Shown: in pieces, positions 1-9,918 of the stretch | Position numbering within the stretch: the stretch's first letter is position 1 | Layout: every line of letters begins with the position of its first letter | NCBI RefSeq assembly: GCF_047496725.1 | Contig: NW_027328669.1 | Location: 2,241,823 to 2,305,822, forward strand | Source: Anoplolepis gracilipes | Taxonomy: Eukaryota > Arthropoda > Insecta > Hymenoptera > Formicidae | Length of the DNA stretch: 64,000 bases | Direction: 5' to 3' | Program-made: the position numbers and the translations under genes | Notes under the pieces: model-generated | The model's database searches: none | What the model saw: only the letters and a program-made list of their open reading frames with translations | Told to the model about the DNA's origin: nothing

Positions 1-472
1 AACTAGAGTGACAAAACTAAATGGGTAATTATAATAAAATTAAGATGTTCGACCGACTTGGTGGGTCGTTTCTCTTCTCTTTTTCAGGTGCTGAGGAGGC
101 GGACCAGAAGGTGATATACCGGGTGGCCGGAAAATAGGTGAGAATTTTCATTGGACAATTAATTAATTATTTTCCTTCATTTTTAGGTAGGTGATAGGGG
201 AGAACCAGTGATGGGGATAAAACAGGAAAAAAAAAGGAAGAAAAAGAAAAAAAAAAAGGAAAAGGATGTTTTAGCCGGAAACATAATAAAAGGTATTTAT
301 CGGCTTAATCTATTTTTGATAATAACTATATATATATATATGTATATATATAAAAAGAAAAGGAAAGTAAAAGAATTTTATAGGTGCTTAACGCTTACTA
401 TGTCTACTTAACAGGTGACGTATGGAGTCAACGGACGGCGACTGGTGTCAAGCGGAGGCGCTGGACGTGACA
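1..472 (-). repeat. A1 3' LTR, first 472 bp only
   Basis: Matches 14459-14925 almost base for base and continues left beyond the window. It ends at TGTCACGTCC (element sense, 472-463) directly against the polypurine tract. The purine run at about 219-265 differs by small indels from the A1 5' LTR and looks more like the A3 3' LTR. Confidence 0.9.
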
Positions 473-483
473 CCCCCCTCCTT
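473..483 (-). other. polypurine tract of A1
   Basis: Element-sense AAGGAGGGGGG lies directly before the LTR's TGTCAC. This is the expected primer for plus-strand DNA synthesis. The same tract stands at the same place in A2 and A3. Confidence 0.85.
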
Positions 484-533
484 AAAAGTGGAGCAGCGTG
501 AAATGATGCGACGGTGAGCTCGTTGAACTCGGC

Positions 534-2390
534 TTACGGTGCGGTTGATAGACGGTTGATCTTTCGTTCCAAGTGCAAGTAGGCTTCTCGCAGGTTGGCG
601 ATCTCTGAAGATATGGCGGGAGTCCTCTCCTTGGAAGAGTGGTGAATCGTCATCGTATCCGTGGATTCATGAGAGATGTCCTTCTGGATTCGGTGATCTA
701 TCATTGGGCGCGATAATGGAGAATTGCTGAGTGTCTTGGCAGGTGTTTCCTGTTTGGTTGGTTTTTGAGAGTTGGCACTATCATCAGTCATTAACATATC
801 ATCATTTGTTAATATGTTTTTATTTTTCAGGCTCGAGTTTCGATAGCTTAACTTTCTTGCTAGGCTTTTCAAGATGATAAATAAGGTGAGTATTATAATT
901 CCACCAATAACTGTTGTTGTTACCGAGACCTCCACGATGTATACAGGGCTCGAGTGGTCTGGTCGTCCTGGAGAGTCGTCTGTGCTTGGATTCTGTACGT
1001 CCGAGTGCTCGTGAATCTCGTTTAACTCGTCGATATGTTGACCCCATGGTAGCGTTCTTGATTGGAGGCCTTGAGGATCGATAGCAGACACTTTCAACTC
1101 TGGAGTGAATACGTACCATTTGTTTCTCATTTTGTACATTGCCGTAGCAAGCGGATCGCATTCAATTTCTGTGCCTTCGCCAGATATAACGCGTGTTCTT
1201 GGCTTTAGGTACATGGGCTTCCCGTCTATTATTACTGGGAGCTCCTGGAAACAGCTTTCCGTGGCCCTGATCCGTGCAGGTACAGGAGTACATCGAAATA
1301 CTTGTACAGCTTCCCCTCGTACGCGCGCTGAGTATCCTGGTGTTTTTGTGACGGCGTACGCAAATGATGGAGGGTCTTGGTGAGCCATGGCGGTCAAGGC
1401 GTGTAATTTTGTTACTTCCGTGAGGCATTTCCTCATGACAAGGTCTTCGTAGGTATTTTCTACGCTCAGGTCTGTCTTTGTGTTACTCTTGTATGAAAAG
1501 TACGAGTGGTGAGATCGGTGCACCTTATTTACGGATGGTTGATTCTTTACGTAAGAGTCGTTGATTTCCCGTATTACTAGTCGGGGGTTTTCGGTCTGTA
1601 TCACAGTGGCGTTGCAGACGTCGTGACGCGCTCGAGCAAACGCGAGCAGGTTGGTGTTTTCTACCGTTAAGGCGTATGCCGTGGGACGTCCCGTAATTTG
1701 TAGTCTTTTGGCAATTCCTCTATACAAGACGGTATGCCGTAGTTGAGTGCATCCTCCGTGAACAAAGGGGGACCAGAAATTATGAAAGCCCTCTTCGTCG
1801 GTGCATTCGAGGTCGATGTATGTGCAACTAGCACCACTAGGTAAGAATATCTTGGTTTCCATCGTGTCGATCTTGACAATGGTCCGTTTGAACGTTATGT
1901 GCAAGTACACGTTTATGACGCGTTTTGTTTTCAGGTCGTCTGATGGCAGGTTGTGGGCGCTGACGGTTTCGGTCGGCGGAATAGTGCGGCTATTCACGCG
2001 GTTGGCGGAAAGGCCGTCAAGGGTCTGGTTCCCGAATTGCAGTTTCCCTTGTGCGTGTATGTGCATGCATACAGGAGCAGATACAGATAAGTAATGTCGT
2101 TTATTGCTGGTAGGTGTTGTAGATTCCCTCGTGGTGTGGTCCGTGTGGCTGATCACGTAGTCTATCTCTATGCGGCAGCTTAGTACGGCCGCTGTGGTGA
2201 GTCTGGGCTTCGCGAGGATCTCCACGCTCACATCTCGGGTGATTGGAAGCTTCCCGTGTAATCGACAGGCGTTGTTATCGAGCAGCGAGATTGTGGTCCC
2301 GTTGTCGCACGGCGTGTTGCAGTCGTAGCCTACGAGGGCGTTGCAGTCCTGGGTTGCCAGATACGCTAGGAAGACGATCAGTGAGGCCAT
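534..2390 (-). CDS. env: envelope glycoprotein (Env), intact ORF, A1
   Basis: 618 aa from an ATG 96 bases below a splice acceptor. Seen: hydrophobic signal peptide (about aa 1-19), Cys-rich ectodomain with several N-x-S/T sites, one transmembrane segment at about aa 487-508 (VIGGIIILTLFIIL), then a hydrophilic tail of about 110 aa ending in a short predicted coil. The block at aa 363-430 (CTPVPARIRATESCFQELP, PRTRVI, WYVFTP) has the pattern I associate with chuvirus/mononegavirus-like glycoproteins captured by insect elements, rather than the baculovirus-F type usual in gypsy. No clear furin site followed by a fusion peptide is visible. It would act on the particle surface in membrane fusion. 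The family assignment comes from pattern memory, not from a search. The frame is open in all three A copies. Confidence 0.85.
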   Translation of the reverse strand: MASLIVFLAYLATQDCNALVGYDCNTPCDNGTTISLLDNNACRLHGKLPITRDVSVEILAKPRLTTAAVLSCRIEIDYVISHTDHTTRESTTPTSNKRHYLSVSAPVCMHIHAQGKLQFGNQTLDGLSANRVNSRTIPPTETVSAHNLPSDDLKTKRVINVYLHITFKRTIVKIDTMETKIFLPSGASCTYIDLECTDEEGFHNFWSPFVHGGCTQLRHTVLYRGIAKRLQITGRPTAYALTVENTNLLAFARARHDVCNATVIQTENPRLVIREINDSYVKNQPSVNKVHRSHHSYFSYKSNTKTDLSVENTYEDLVMRKCLTEVTKLHALTAMAHQDPPSFAYAVTKTPGYSARVRGEAVQVFRCTPVPARIRATESCFQELPVIIDGKPMYLKPRTRVISGEGTEIECDPLATAMYKMRNKWYVFTPELKVSAIDPQGLQSRTLPWGQHIDELNEIHEHSDVQNPSTDDSPGRPDHSSPVYIVEVSVTTTVIGGIIILTLFIILKSLARKLSYRNSSLKNKNILTNDDMLMTDDSANSQKPTKQETPAKTLSNSPLSRPMIDHRIQKDISHESTDTMTIHHSSKERTPAISSEIANLREAYLHLERKINRLSTAP

Positions 2391-2485
2391 TGTGAACTCT
2401 ATGTTGATTCTGCTTAAGAGAAAAATGTAGAACAGTACGTTCCGGTCTGAACCAGAAAATGGAGAAGATAACTGAGTAATCCAAT

Positions 2486-2502
2486 CTGAAACAGAAGAAA
2501 GG
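2486..2502 (-). promoter_or_regulatory. candidate env 3' splice acceptor, A1
   Basis: Element-sense CTTTCTTCTGTTTCAG is a pyrimidine tract ending in CAG. It falls just after the pol stop and 96 bases before the env ATG. It is conserved in A2 and A3 and would give a spliced env mRNA. The matching donor was not identified. Confidence 0.55.
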
Positions 2503-2505
2503 TAG

Positions 2506-5500
2506 TCATCCTGGTTCGCCGTAGTGGGCTTTCCGTAGTCTATTGACGTGCACTATTCGCGTTGATTTATTAATTTGAATTCGCACGTTTTCGTGGTCGA
2601 GGATTTCGATAATGCGGTACGGGCCGTGATATTCTTTTCCGAATTTATCTGTTTTACTCTCGTTTAATAGAAAGACGTTATCGTTTGCGTTGAAAGTCGT
2701 CGGGTTTACGCGTTTGTCGTAGTAATTTTTGGAGGCGCTCTTTAGCCCTAATGAGATTAGCTCTAGCGACTTCCTGTATATCACAGATTTTTTCGAACAG
2801 GTTTGTTAAGTAGGAGTGATATGTTTCAGGATCTTCTTCGGGGTTGTGTCCCGATGGAACTCTGGCGACACGTCCGAAGATCAATTCGTGAGGTGTGTAC
2901 CCGGTACCTTCGTGTACTGAGGTATTATACGAAAAACTGGCACGCTCAATGAGGTCGTCCCATGCTTCTTCCTTATTGACGAAGCACTTCAGGTATTCCA
3001 TTAGAACGAGGTGCGACCTTTCGAGTGACCCATTAGATTGTGGATGGTGAGCAGTCGTTCGGAAGTGTTGGATACGGAACTTTTTGGTTACGCTTTTCAT
3101 GAGTACACCGGTAAAGTTCGTCCCTTGGTCGGTGAGTATGCTTCGGGGGCATCCAAAACGACAGATAAAATAGTGGATAAAGGCGTTCGCCGTGGTTTCG
3201 CCTCTAGCGTCTGGTAGTGGTGCGTATACTGAGTATTTTGTGAGGAGATCTTGCATCGTTAGAACGTATGAGTTGCCGCTAGGAGTGGTTCTGAGTGGTC
3301 CTACTATGTCGAGAGCCACTTTGTCGAAGGCGCGTCCAGGTGTGTCGGTCAATATCATTGGTTGTCGAGTCTTCCTTCTGACTAGTTTCATAGATTGACA
3401 CGTTCGACAATTCCTGATGTAGTTTAATATATCGCCTTTCATTTTGTTCCATGTAAACCTTTGTTTAATTCGCTGGTACGTCTTCGTGACGCCCTTGTGT
3501 CCACCGACGGCAGATTCGTGATTTTCGCGGATTATCGCTGTACGGTCCTCTACCGGAGGGGTGACGGTTGGTCCATGACATATGCTGATGGTGACGGGCC
3601 TTTCGGAGAGTATCGCTTGCAGTGTCTGTAAGACTCGATCCCATGGTATCGTGTCGAGGCTGGGTGTCTCTCGTATGCTAACAGTATGTAGTTGTAATTC
3701 CGTCATCACGTCGAGGGTTGATCTGAAACATTCCTTTAAGATTTCTTCGTCCAATAATGTTGTTCTTTTCTCTTTTGCAGGTAGTACTATAATGTGTCGT
3801 CCCGCGTCTATGGATGGATAGACTCGCGCTCTTCCGAGCATTAAGTCGTCTAGCGGAGGTAGGTATCCATCTTGCTGTAATTCCATAGCTCCTTTATCGA
3901 AGGGGTGTTTATCAACGGTGACCAGTATGATTGTGTTATCGTTGCAATTCAGTAATGGTATGTTGCGTTTTTTTATACGGCATCTTGTGCTATGGGTGGT
4001 TATTAATTCTGGTCTCATTTGCAGAGTTTCTTCTTCGGGAAGAATTTCCAAGGTATCGAATTCCTTATCGCTGTTGTCGTCAACAGTGGTTTCGTCCGGC
4101 GGTTCTGTCACGGGGTCGGGTGGAGGTTCTGGGGGTATAGAAGGTAAGTGTGATATTGTTTTTCCTCGTGACTGAAATTGCGCTACGTTATCGACGCGTT
4201 CATTGTTCGTCTGTTCGTCAAGGAGGTCCAAGAGTCCTTTCGTAATTAACGGTGGTGATTGTTGGTTATTCGTGAAACGTGGGGAAGGTGAAGGATGGGA
4301 AGATGTGGGGGGAGGTGGACCGGATGATAGAGGTTTACTGTCGAATATTTCCTCAGAAGAGTCGGAAGCTACAACATACGGCCGTGAGGTGATTATTTCA
4401 CTCTCGACCGTAGGCCTTCTGGTAGGTACTTTCCGACGCCTTTCATCATCAGAACTGTCATCGTCAGTGCTTGTAATTAGGTCTCGTACTTTCTGAGGGA
4501 GACGTATGCGTTTTTTTTCGATCGGGAGAATGGAAACAGTAGCGGTTATAGGATTTCTGGACAGGGCATCGGCATTTTTGTTCGTGACACCTGTCTTGTA
4601 TGCGACTGTATATTCGTATTCTTCGAGTTTCAGGCGCCATCGCATAAGGCGAGAGGTCGGGTCCTTCACTCGGTTTAACCAGGCGAGCGGTTGGTGATCC
4701 GTCACGAGCGTAAACTTGCGCCCGTAGAGGTAAGGTCTGAAGTGTCCGACGCAATAAATTATGGCTAGCAGCTCTTTCTCTGTTGTCGAGTAGTTCCTTT
4801 CGGCTGAATTGAGTACTCTGGACGTATACGCGATTGGCAAGTCTTGGCCGATTGTTCCTTGGCTTAGGACTCCAGCGATAGCGTAGTCGGATGCGTCCGT
4901 AGTGAGCAGGAATTCTCGCGTGAAATCCGGGAATTGCAGTACCGGTTCTTCGCAGAGTCGTCTTCGAAGAGTCTCAAAAGCGTGTTGTGTATTTTTGTTC
5001 CATGAGAAGGTACTGTTTTTCTTCAGGAGGTCCGACATTGGTTTAGCTATTCCTGAAAAATCGGGGATGAAGCGGCGGTAGTAGCCTGATAAGCCTAGAA
5101 ATTGTCGTACGTTTTTCAGACTCCTTGGAACTGGAAAGTCTTTAACAGCTGAGACTTTCTGGGGGTCAGGGCGTACGCCAGTATCTGTAATTACGTGCCC
5201 GAGATAGACGACTTCATGTCGCAAAAACTCACATTTATCTGGTTGTAAAGTGAGATTGGCGGTTTTTAAACGTTTCATTAATTTATCCATTTTAATGTCA
5301 TGTTCCCGTAACGAGCTTGCGTATATCACTATGTCGTCCATGTACACCAAAAGTTCTATACCTTGCAGTCCGGTCAATATTTGGTCCATTAATCGTTGGA
5401 AAGTGGCCGGTGCGTTTCTGAGTCCGAATGGCATCCTGGAGAATTGGTAATGGCCATGTGGTGTAGAGAAAGCTGTTTTGTGCGCATCCTTGGGATCCAT

Positions 5501-7582
5501 TGGGATTTGATGGAACCCACTGGCGAGGTCGAGGACGGAGAAATATTTCGCACTGCCCAACTGGTCGAGGATATCGCTGATATTTGGCAGAGGGTAGGCG
5601 TCTCCTAGCGTTTTTTCGTTGAGCCTTCTGTAATCGATGACCATTCGCCATCTCTTGTTTCCAGTTGAGTCCGGTTTCTTCGGAACGATCCAGACGGGGG
5701 AACTGTACGGTGAAGTGGATGGTGTCACTATATTTTTCTGAAGGAGCTCGTTGACCTGTTTATTTATTTCTTCTCGATGTATTGGCGGAAATCTATACTG
5801 CTTCGTGTGTATAGGTATCTCGTCCGAAGTGATTATTTTATGGGTGATTGTTGAAGTTTGGTCCAGATATTCTCCTGGTACGTAGAATCTGTCATTGTGT
5901 CGTTTTATTAGTTCAAAAATATTCTCTTTTTCTAGGTCGTTAAGATGATCGAGGCGCAAGAGTCGTATTATTTGAGTAATTCTGTCCGGTGTAGAGTCTT
6001 CCTTATGATTGTGTTCGCGCTGGGTGAGTATCTCGGGTGAGTTCCTTAAGTTTTTCCAATGTATCTTCTCGTTTACCATATTAACTATTTGCATTTTGTG
6101 TATGTCGTTGTATTTCGCAAGATTAGATGCACGCTGATCGATGAGAGTGAAATGATGTATATTATTATTTGTTTCAGGTTGCTTATTTGTAGCTACGCAC
6201 AAAGGGGGTGAGTCATCCGCTTTTGCGGGGTTTAGAGGAAAGTAAGGAAGAGCAATTATAGAAGATTGACCGCCTGGGCCGAGACCAGAGGAAGGGGTTC
6301 GCACCGACGCGAGAGCGGCATCGTCGTTCGCCGGCGGAGATAAGGATCCCCTTTCTGTGTAAGTAATGTGAGAATGATTTGTGATAATAGTATTAGAATC
6401 AAGGGACGTGTGCGTAGAAACGATTGTAGCTTGAAGTGTTGCATTTTTTGTAGGAAGGGATGGGGGATAATCGGGAGAGGTATTGGGATGTCGACCTAGG
6501 TCGACGCCGCACCTTGGTGCGACAAGGGGAAGGCAGTGCTCCTGCCCGTAGAGATGATAGTCGGGATCGACGTTTTGTGTTGGTGTATTAAGAAGAGGAA
6601 GAGAGGGGGTAAATGTATTTTGGTTTTGTAGCGTATTTTGTTTGTTAAATGATGAGTTTGATTGTTTGTTGTTTTCAATGTGTATCTTGGTCTTTGTGTT
6701 ATTGTGTAGTTTGTTTGGTTGTTTATTTTTGCATGTAGTAAAATTATCTTGACTCGTTGCAGGTGCAGTGCGTGCTTCTTGGGTGCGAAGGCTTTTGCTC
6801 GCTTGAATTTTGACGGGACTATTGCCCGATGGGCTAGAGGGTTGCCTCAGAGGCTCCCTGGAAGGGGGGTCCTGTGATATTTTTGTTACTTCTGTTAGCG
6901 TAACGGTAGGTATTATAATTTCTACTTCTTCGTCTAATGTATTCGTGATGCTGATATATGCCTTGTCGTTGATACACGTGACAAGTGCATCTCCGGCGAA
7001 GACCGCGTCGCGGGCGCGTATCGGGGCGAGATAACCCGTTTTAATTTCCGGATTAGCTATGCGGACCGTGATTCCCAGCTTCATACGTGAGGGTATGACA
7101 ATGGACTCCTTGTCCTTGAATGGAAACGCGCAGTCGCGCCACGTGATTAACTTATTAACGTAATTAATGCACGCGTTATGTTCAGTGAAGAACGACGAAC
7201 CTAATATGCCCTGTGTGATTATAGGGAATTCGTCGGCTACCACGTGGAAAACTACTGGGGTTTCCGAAACGTATGCTATGGCGGATCCCAGAGTGGTGAC
7301 AACATTTTCGGTGATACCCGTTAATTGGATAGTCTCCTTGTTGTTGATTTGAATATCGGATTTAATGCAACCTTTCTTTATTATATTAGGCTGTGCTCCT
7401 GTATCGAGCATGAAGGCTGTTGGTCCTCGGAAAGACGATGATGCGAGCTCGACGGCCGGTACGTTTCCGTCGTCTCCTCGGAGGACGTGAAGGGATCTGG
7501 TTTCCCTTCCATGCAGAGGGTGGAGCGGATTTGGAAAGGGCCTCGGGACGCTCCGTTGACCGAGACCTCTGTTCGGTTTCCC
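2506..7582 (-). pseudogene. pol: pol polyprotein of A1: protease, RT, RNase H, macro-like insert, integrase; one frameshift
   Basis: Read in the -1 frame relative to gag from the slippery site at 7582. Residues are counted from the Met of MLDTGAQ at 7411: protease active site DTGAQ at 3-7; reverse transcriptase with YMDD near 689; RNase H TTDASDY near 835; a Pro/Ser/Asp-rich linker; a macrodomain-like stretch (about 1140-1270); integrase zinc finger HxxxxxxxH...CxxC (about 1297-1338); catalytic D, D and E near 1364, 1428 and 1462; and a GPY/F-type module ending at 2506. An extra G at 2731-2735, absent in A2 and A3, shifts the frame in the integrase C-terminus, so the first frame stops at 2678 and the true C-terminus is in 2506-2784. 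It encodes replication and integration enzymes, cut from Gag-Pol by the protease. Confidence 0.93.
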
Positions 7583-8739
7583 GAATTTCGCGGAGGTGGA
7601 TTATTCATATTACTATTAGCGTGCGTATTATGAGAGTTATTGGAATAATTATTATTATTATTGAAATTATTATTATTATTGTTATTGTACTTTTCGCGAT
7701 ACTGTCGTTTACGGCACTCGTGTATGAGGTGTCCGATCTTTTGGCAGTACCCGCAAATTTTTCGTTCGTGTGCATTCCCGGGACCGGGCGGCGTATTCGC
7801 TACCGCAGTCTGATCGCGTTGGAGAATTTGCGTCACGGGGGCCGGTGCAGCGTTACTATTATGATTATTGTTACCGTTCGCGTTTCGAGTGCTCTTGTAT
7901 CTTATCTCCTCTCTTTCTAGGCGTTTATTAATTGTGACCACTTTAGAGCAGGCGTCGGGGAGGCTACTATATCCTTCAGCGCGAAGTTCTATTCTATATT
8001 CGCGTGGAAGTCCTTCGTAAAACGCTTCTAACGCGAAACCTTCTATTCCGGCAATCTCATTTTCGGATAACGGTCTACCGAGTTGGACTTGATCTCCTTC
8101 AATTATGGCCGTTTTCAGATCCTTAACACGCCCGATGTAGTCAAGTATGTGCTCGTTCGGCTTTTTGTATGCCATGCTTAATTGTCCGCGATAATAGTTC
8201 GAGCTTCTAGCGGGACCGAAAGTTCGCCTGAGGCAGTCGAGAAATTTTTCCACGGTCGGGTGGATTTCATCCTCTACGGCTAAATATGCGTGGTGCGTTA
8301 ATTTATTTCGTAGCATACGGACAAATAATGCTTCGTCTACCAACGGTACCGATTCTTTTGCCCTTTTGCATGCCCTAGCGAATTGTAGCACGGGGATGTT
8401 ATGCCCGTCGTATTTCGGCACCAGTTCGAGAGCGTCGCGCAGATATGATTTCGGATATCCCATAGGATAATGAGAACCGTCGATTCCGGCGGCTGAGGTC
8501 GTGGGCTTGATATCGTTATACGAGGCGTTCGACATGTTAAACGATGGAGGCGCGTTATTTGTTACGTCCGCTGGGCTCGAGGCCTGCAAACCGGGTAGAT
8601 TTTTAGCGAACGCGCGCATCATGTTTTCCAACATTTCAGTTCGGATTTTTAATTCTCTTTCTTTTTCGCGTAGATCTCTAAAAGCTTCCTCATGGTTTTC
8701 GCGTTCTATGTTCCCCGAGAGATCATCGGATTGAGCCAT
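7381..8739 (-). CDS. gag: Gag (capsid/nucleocapsid) of A1
   Basis: 452 aa from ATG (MAQSDD) at 8739. The open frame continues up to a GTG at 8865, but the ATG is the better start. A charged N-terminal helix (about aa 13-45, coiled-coil-like) is followed by a Ty3-type capsid region (WxF-free, with YDGHNIPVLQF and the YRGQLSMAYKKPNE block). One zinc knuckle, CGYCQKIGHLIHEC (CX2CX4HX4C), lies at about aa 326-345. It is followed by a poly-Asn stretch encoded by an AAT run, which is 6 codons shorter in A3. The C-terminus overlaps pol by about 200 bases through the frameshift signal. It packages the RNA and builds the particle. Confidence 0.9.
   Translation of the reverse strand: MAQSDDLSGNIERENHEEAFRDLREKERELKIRTEMLENMMRAFAKNLPGLQASSPADVTNNAPPSFNMSNASYNDIKPTTSAAGIDGSHYPMGYPKSYLRDALELVPKYDGHNIPVLQFARACKRAKESVPLVDEALFVRMLRNKLTHHAYLAVEDEIHPTVEKFLDCLRRTFGPARSSNYYRGQLSMAYKKPNEHILDYIGRVKDLKTAIIEGDQVQLGRPLSENEIAGIEGFALEAFYEGLPREYRIELRAEGYSSLPDACSKVVTINKRLEREEIRYKSTRNANGNNNHNSNAAPAPVTQILQRDQTAVANTPPGPGNAHERKICGYCQKIGHLIHECRKRQYREKYNNNNNNNFNNNNNYSNNSHNTHANSNMNNPPPRNSGNRTEVSVNGASRGPFQIRSTLCMEGKPDPFTSSEETTETYRPSSSHHRLSEDQQPSCSIQEHSLI
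7539..7582 (-). promoter_or_regulatory. candidate -1 ribosomal frameshift signal, gag/pol of A1
   Basis: GGGAAAC (7582-7576) sits in the gag frame as G GGA AAC, the canonical X XXY YYZ heptamer. After an 8-base spacer comes an 8-bp stem, GGTCTCGG (7567-7560) with CCGAGGCC (7546-7539), containing one G-U pair and a 13-base loop. The -1 frame is open from the heptamer into the protease. This geometry is typical of retroviral gag-pol frameshifting. Identical in A3. Confidence 0.7.
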
Positions 8740-9184
8740 ATTTAAAGGTAAGTATTTATTATCGATGGTATAGCAGGACTCGCGGTTGCGAACGATTGTG
8801 CGTATATAATTTCTTTTTGTTGCGGGTATGCGAAAGCGGAATCGCGTACAATCACCAGTTATCACGATTATGAACAGGTAATTATCACCTAAGAGGTTAG
8901 TGGTTAAATTAGTTTGGATACATATAACATGGATACATATATTTTACGAAGAATTTTGAAGTAGTATTAAGGTATAAGGATTGATGGACAACGACCGATT
9001 TATTTATTTATTGAGGTTTGAAAAGACTTTAATTGTAACTTTACTTTTAATTTCCTTCGAGACTAGTAAAAGAAATAATTCGCGATGATGATTTTAAGAA
9101 AGAAAGATTTTCATGAGAAAATGTACTCGTTTTCGATAACGAAGAGTAGTAACTTTTATTTTTGCACTGATTTTTAGCGGTAAA
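8740..9184 (-). other. untranslated leader between primer-binding site and gag, A1
   Basis: About 445 bases with no ATG-started ORF of note. The likely site of the packaging signal, but no specific structure was recognised. Confidence 0.5.
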
Positions 9185-9202
9185 ATCCCACCGCTGTCAC
9201 CA
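9185..9202 (-). other. primer-binding site, tRNA-Leu type, A1
   Basis: Element-sense TGGTGACAGCGGTGGGAT begins 2 bases after the LTR end. It is complementary to a tRNA 3' end of the form ATCCCACCGCTGYCA-CCA, as in animal tRNA-Leu. Part of the same sequence is repeated 26 bases upstream, inside the LTR end. Confidence 0.75.
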
Positions 9203-9282
9203 GTTGTTACGTCCCGCCGCTGTCACCAGTTGTTACGTCCTCTGCGTTCGCGAGCGAGGTGCGGTTACGATGGTTGGTGTAC

Positions 9283-9357
9283 GCGGATCGCGGTGGCCGA
9301 GCGGTAAACCTGTCACGATCAGCGTAGCGGTGCACCGGAAACTAGAGGTCGGGACGT
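9283..9357 (+). other. tRNA-like fossil inside LTR (A1 5' LTR)
   Basis: GGTGGCCGAGCGGT matches a class-II (Leu/Ser) tRNA 5' region and A box. A weak B-box-like GAGGTCGGGAC lies about 50 bases on. The cloverleaf is incomplete, so this is probably a tRNA/SINE-derived remnant and not a gene. It lies opposite to the element's sense. Confidence 0.4.
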
Positions 9358-9501
9358 AATAGATAATAGGGAGGATGTGAAGTGAGTAGACAATGAATGC
9401 AGATTGTTTACGTATACTGATTTTTATGTATTTATCATTATTTTATAATAAACATATATGTACAGTTATATTATATTTTTCAAGACGATTAGACAATTAA
9501 A

Positions 9502-9918
9502 TCACGGACGGTTATCAGGAGGCGAATTGATAGGTGCTTCAGCGGACGACAGGATGCATACTCGCCCGAAGAAAGCCTGGGAGGAAATGATCCTCGGTTG
9601 CGTAATCCCGAAGTCTATCAACGGCAGGGGCACGGGCCACGGACGGTATTCGATAGGCGGTAAGGGCCTATGTGAGGAAGCGACGACCCCGCTACTGGAT
9701 GCCGGTGGTGTGACGGCGTCGTGTAGCTGGTCAGGGGTTGATGACTCCGATGTATGGGTTCCCGGTGGAGGGTAAGTGAAATACCCGACGGATGCTGGGC
9801 TCTGACTACCTGGTGGCGACGCAGCTGTTCGGACCGTCAGGTAGGAGCCGCCTTGGTATAGTGACCGGATGAGGCGCTTCAATTGGTGAGCACGCCCTGC
9901 TCGACGTGACCGACCCAT
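9502..9918 (-). CDS. LTR-encoded arginine-rich small protein (A1 5' LTR)
   Basis: 138 aa, ATG start, same sense as the element, located in U5 of the predicted genomic RNA, about 290 bases before the LTR end. The N-terminus is strongly basic: GRSRRAGRAHQLKRLIR (aa 2-18). The middle is Pro/Ser/Thr-rich. Near aa 90-105 is an aromatic/hydrophobic patch, PPIEYRPWPVPLPLIDF. The unrelated-looking B LTR encodes a protein with the same two motifs in the same order. The other A copies keep it open; A2 has an in-frame 3-base insertion plus several substitutions. No known family recognised. A basic RNA- or DNA-binding regulator is my inference. Confidence 0.6.
   Translation of the reverse strand: MGRSRRAGRAHQLKRLIRSLYQGGSYLTVRTAASPPGSQSPASVGYFTYPPPGTHTSESSTPDQLHDAVTPPASSSGVVASSHRPLPPIEYRPWPVPLPLIDFGITQPRIISSQAFFGRVCILSSAEAPINSPPDNRP

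Noticed and set aside
208..411. 67-aa Lys-rich open frame in the LTR
   Set aside because: Encoded by a purine run whose length changes between copies.
2275..2484. 69-aa open frame overlapping the env start
   Set aside because: It begins at TTG, overlaps env in another frame and shows no family.
7420..7920. 166-aa open frame opposite gag
   Set aside because: Antisense shadow of the gag zinc knuckle and Asn run.
8740..8865. Gag N-terminal extension of 42 codons
   Set aside because: It would start at GTG; the ATG at 8739 is the normal choice.
9283..9357. Functional tRNA gene
   Set aside because: No complete cloverleaf, weak B box, and it lies within a repeated LTR.
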